Positions 60,026-64,000 of a stretch of 64,000 nucleotides of DNA are shown here, one piece after another (the first letter of the stretch is position 1; each line of letters starts with the position of its first letter). A model generated the notes under the pieces. It had not been told where the DNA came from and did no database searches. It saw nothing but the letters and a program-made list of their open reading frames with translations. The DNA is from Psettodes erumei (lineage: Eukaryota > Chordata > Actinopteri > Pleuronectiformes > Psettodidae), in the NCBI GenBank assembly GCA_016785225.1, contig JAFBJZ010000647.1, positions 248,001 through 312,000 on the forward strand, written 5' to 3'. The translations under genes were made by a program, and so were the position numbers.

Positions 60026-62357
60026 ATGTGTTCAGTTCAGCGTTTGAGAAAGTTTGTCAGGGAGCGACTAACTGCTGCCGCTGAAGAAATATTCGGAGTC
60101 TTTGAAAAAACTATCGTCGAGTACGAGGAGGAGATCGATCGTCAACGCCAACTGCTGGATCTCGTTTGGAAACCTCAAGTGAAACTCCACAGGATAGGTC
60201 TGTGGAAGCAGAACGGTCATAACACAACTTCTACTAGGATATGATTCATGTCGGATTCCGGTAGTTTAAACTGCGTCTTTATTTGCGCAGGTGTATGTTT
60301 GTGTACAGTGTTAGCAGCATCTCAAGGTGCCATCACCGCAGAGTTAACATGATAACATGGTTTTTAAGTTGTCTACACAAAGGAGAGATCTCTCCAGCTT
60401 TGTGTAACGGCTGTCTTTGTGTGATAATGTGACAATCAGGAATGAATCAATGTGTGTCTGGAAAGCAGCCCCTCGAGGTATAAAAATGATGAAGATCTTG
60501 AAGTGTCCTCTAAAATATCTTCTGCTGTGCCCTCTGAGTGCTCCTGTAATGGGCTGAGCTGCACGTTGTGCAGGGTTGCACCTCTAATGAAAGTGCCCAG
60601 TAGGGTGACCTTAAGTCTCACTCATAGAAATCCATAATTGGATGCCTTTTTTGGGTGAACATGGCAAGTGTGCAGGAAGGAGGAATCCATGCATTTTTAC
60701 AGCCCAACTAAAGAAGCTGGCCAGGTCCTCAGGCTTCAGTTGTCTTCCTTGTTGTTCTCAACATATGGCTTGGATTTTGGCTCAGCAACTTCTGACTGCT
60801 CTGGATATGATAGCTGTCAGTCTATGAGAAGTTACAAAAGTAAGTGAAAGCAGCATAATTTTAGTGTATGTCTTATTTAGTAAGTTCACAGGTGTTTACA
60901 TATGTTTGAACAAACACCAACACATTTGAGGATTTAACTCTATATAGTGGCTTGAAATATGTCTGTCTGTTTTTCCATCTTCACATTAGTAACCTGTGTC
61001 TTGTCCCTTTGTCTCTGCAGAGCTCCCACAGCAACATGTCTATGAGGAGGAGGTTCTCACTGACCAGGATAGGGGCTGCAGTCTGGACCAAGAGGACCCA
61101 GAACTTCCACAGGGGAAAGAGGGACAAGAGGAACTCACCAGTCAGGAGGACCTACAGATTGTTCTGAAGCAAGAGACCGATACCTTCATGTTGACACCAA
61201 CCCATGAGGAAAGGGACCACAGTGAACCAGAACCAAACAGTGACCACCAGCTCCTCTCTCAAAATTCTACTGTAGCTGAGAGCCAAGATCAGAAAGGAGG
61301 AGAGCTTGTAGACCCAAGATCAACTAGAAATGCAGAGGAGAGACATCACAAATACACAAGTCACAGCAACAATGTGCACAACTCTCCCACGACAAAGAGT
61401 CTCTGTAGCATTCAGACACAGGAAAACTCTTTCAAATGTGACACTTGTGGGAAAGATTTTTTGTGCAAGTCGGAACTGAACGTGCATCTGAAAACCCACA
61501 AAGGTGAAAAATCATATGTTTGCAACACCGGTGGAAAAATATTCAGTCGAAAATCATCATTGAAAAATCACACAAGGGCCCACACAGGTAAAAGGCCCCA
61601 TGTTTGCAACACCTGTGGGAAATGTTTCAAACGGAATTGTAATTTGTTGATCCACACAAGAATTCACACAGGTGAGAGACCATATGTTTGTAAACGCTGT
61701 GGGAAAGGTTTCAAATGTAATGGTGATTTGTTGATCCACACAAGAACCCACACAGGTGAGAAGCCATATGTTTGTAAAACCTGTGGGAAAGGTTTCCAAA
61801 CAAGTAATTATTTGTTGATTCACACAAGAATTCACACAGGTGAGAGACCATATGTTTGTAAAACCTGTGGGAAAGGTTTCAGAGATAGTAGGCATTTGTT
61901 GATTCACACAAGAATTCACACAGGTGAGAAGCCATATGTTTGTAAAACCTGTGGGAAAGGTTTCCAAACAGGTAATTATTTGTTGATTCACACAAGAATT
62001 CACACAGGTGAGAGACCATATGTTTGTAAAACCTGTGGGAAAGGTTTCAGAGATAGTAGGCATTTGTTGATTCACACAAGAATTCACACAGGTGAGAAGC
62101 CATATGTTTGTAAAACCTGTGGGAAAGGTTTCCAAACAGGTAATTATTTGTTGATTCACACAAGAATTCACACAGGTGAGAGACCATATGTTTGTAAAAC
62201 CTGTGGGAAAGGTTTCAGAGATAGTAGGCATTTGTTGATTCACACAAGAATTCACACAGGTGAGAGACGATTTGTTTGTAACACCTGTGGGAAAGGATTC
62301 ATTCAGTCATCAGGATTGATGTATCATCGTAGGCTTCATACAGGTGGGAAGCCATAG
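60026..62357 (+). CDS. C2H2 zinc-finger protein, copy 2 (502 aa, two exons)
   Basis: Exons 60026-60197 and 61021-62357 join in phase 1 (donor G|GTCTGT; acceptor CTCTGCAG) to give 502 aa. The N-terminus (MCSVQRLRKFVRERLTAAAE, then IFGVFEKTIVEYEEEID) is the family-specific module of a large fish zinc-finger group. An acidic linker (EERDHSEPEPNSDHQLL) leads to 11 C2H2 fingers with TGEKP-type linkers. Finger 2 has lost a cysteine (CNTGGK). Fingers 5-10 alternate two nearly identical types (QTGNYL or QTSNYL, and RDSRHL). The frame ends at a TAG where copy 1 reads TAT, so one further finger, still readable after the stop, is cut off. It is probably a nuclear DNA-binding regulator. Its target is unknown. 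Whether it is expressed is unknown. Confidence 0.8.
60198..61020 (+). other. Intron of zinc-finger copy 2
   Basis: 823 bp, GTCTGT...CTGCAG. It closely matches the copy 1 intron. A short shared open frame (60452-60637, and 40197-40382 in copy 1) is seen but has no splice context or recognisable domain. Confidence 0.75.
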
Positions 62358-63946
62358 TCTTGTGAAATATGTGGGAAAACTTTCAGTTGTAGAGATTCCT
62401 TGATGTTCCACCTAAGAACCCACACAAGTAAGAAGCTGTAGCTTTGCAAAATCCAAGGGAAGCAGTTACGCAGCACATCAGTATTAATAAACCAAATGGA
62501 AGTCCATGTAGATGAGAAACCATATTACAGTGAGAATCAGAGAAGAGGTTTTAGATGTAAAAATACCTTGTTTGTACATATGAGAATCCACAGATGTTAG
62601 AAATTGTATTTATGCTAAATATGTGGGAAAACATTAAGGCAGATAGTAGACCTCAAAAATCATAGAATTCTTCCCGATTCAAAGTCATACACTGACTGAA
62701 CATGTGTTCAATGTGTCTCAGATGGTAAGTCACATAAGATAATGTACAGACAAGCAGTCCTGGATTTACACAGTCTGTGGGAGAGGATTCAGTTGCAGTT
62801 TTTATGGACAAAACAGAAGAACCCACAGAAGTGAAGAGCCACATGACTGCAGCTCATCTTGGAAAAGTTTTCCTCAAATGACACAGTTAAAAAAGCAGCT
62901 AAGAGTCAATTCACACAGGAGAAACCATTCAGACATGTAACAGTTCCCAGTATGAAGAGGCCACAGTATCCAAGTTTACTGTAGTTCACTATCAGCAACA
63001 TCATCAAATTTTGTAAAACCAGCCTCCTTTTTTCTGTTTCATTCACATTTCTGTGTACAGCAGTCTTTCTTTGGTTCACAGTGAGGGTGGAGTTCCTGTG
63101 TCAATATGTTGCCATTTAAATAAATGTAATTTACTATTTTATACTGTACCTCAGTTACATTAGTGGACTGTGACCCTGCTGTTGGGTCACTCATGTTGTC
63201 ATCCTCTTTCTAGATTTTGTTGTCTCGAATATGTACTTCAATTTTATTTGTTCATGAATCTTGTCATTAATTCAGCTCGGAATTCAAACACAGTTTACAG
63301 AGTTTACAGTTTCTACAAGATTGTTTTTTTTCATAAACTATCTTTTTAATGTAATTTTCAGTTTCAGTTGATACTTAAATATCTGCCAATAAGGAAGAGA
63401 AATGTGGAACACATTTACACGTTACACATAAGTTACATACAAGGCACAACAAGATCTCTGATTCATCTTCTAATGGTGAAACCACACTCTCCTGGACTGG
63501 TTAGAATTTGTACTCCATGTCCAGGAGCATACATCCGAGGATAAAGGCAGGTCATTTCTAAAGAAAAGACGTAAGAAGAGGAATCCGGTCATCTGTAAAC
63601 ATCTCAGTTTTTTTGCTCAGCACAGAAACTTCACTCACAGCGCATCATCTAACAGTGAACCCAAAAATAAGCATTGTTTTCTCCTTTTGAGGAAACAACA
63701 AGCACTCGCTCAACAATGACCCCAAGTTCAAGCTTCTGAGCACCAACCATAGATGTACCTGGGTGCAAGACATATGCTGTGGTAGAAACTATTGTGTGCG
63801 CTGGGTCGGTTATCAGTTAGTGGCTATCTGAAACTAACAAAACAGGTTTTATGTAAAAGTACCAAATGGGCCAGAAGGCACATCCAAAAACGTTTATTCA
63901 AAGATGTAAGGTACCAACAAGTGATCCAATTAGTGGTTATATACAG
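62358..63946 (+). other. Downstream part of zinc-finger copy 2
   Basis: Holds the cut-off last finger (62358-62441), degenerate finger remnants to about 62600, and sequence matching copy 1 to 48.7 kb. It has no gypsy element and no solo LTR. A segment of about 155 bp (63767-63920) has no counterpart in copy 1. No intact gene is seen. Confidence 0.7.
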
Positions 63947-63971
63947 ACAGAGAGAGAGAGAGAGAGAGAGT
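63947..63971. repeat. GA microsatellite
   Basis: Matches the position of the GA tract in copy 1 (48668-48697). Confidence 0.85.
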
Positions 63972-64000
63972 TTGGGTTTGTCTGTCCCAGGTGTGAAAAG

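Noticed and set aside
61557..62255. 232-codon minus-strand open frame with repeated QQMPTISETFPTGF units
   Set aside because: It is the antisense shadow of the tandem zinc-finger coding repeats. It has no independent start context or family.

Overview
The window is vertebrate nuclear DNA, almost certainly from a ray-finned (percomorph-like) fish. It holds one clear conserved gene, vcpip1, with spliced vertebrate-style exons. Around it lies teleost repeat content: hAT, BEL/Pao, Ty3/gypsy with chromodomain integrase, a Helentron-type Helitron with an endonuclease, a CR1/L2-like LINE, fish C2H2 zinc-finger genes, and long ATT microsatellites. There is no bacterial-style gene organisation.

Layout. 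65-7419: an internally deleted hAT transposon with near-matching 8-bp target duplications. Inside it sits a 5.5-kb array (1721-7226) of an unusual composite repeat with hairpin ends and a 787-bp internal tandem period. 7711-8287: a frameshifted fragment of a cysteine-rich protein (minus). 8405-13691: a BEL/Pao retrotransposon (minus) that lacks its 3' pol and is interrupted by a 328-bp LTR-like insertion. 16145-20720: a decayed Helentron (minus). 21221-21592: a solo LTR. 21640-23962: a 5'-truncated LINE (minus). 24061-25594: five or six phase-0 exons of an unrecognised gene (minus), head to head with vcpip1. 25606-26230: a near-perfect 625-bp palindrome. 26902-27115: the vcpip1 promoter and 5' UTR with a ZNF143/SBS-like site. 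27116-35204: vcpip1 (three coding exons, 1173 aa), probably with a long 3' UTR to about 39.1 kb.

39.7-48.9 kb and 59.8-64.0 kb are two copies of a duplicated zinc-finger locus. Copy 1 is a pseudogene carrying a full-length gypsy element (41879-47045) and a solo LTR (47390-47860) in its 3' part. Copy 2 keeps the empty target site of each. Copy 2 encodes a spliced 502-aa protein whose central fingers are a recently amplified 168-bp two-finger unit. Between the copies, 49094-59819 is a second array of the hairpin-ended repeat, inverted relative to the one at 1.7-7.2 kb.

The most unusual item is the hairpin-ended composite repeat. It has defined ends, a 273-bp minimal form, variable numbers of 787-bp internal units, hairpin-only tandem stretches, and a terminal hairpin whose sequence changes while its ability to fold is kept. 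I could not assign it to a known family from the sequence alone.
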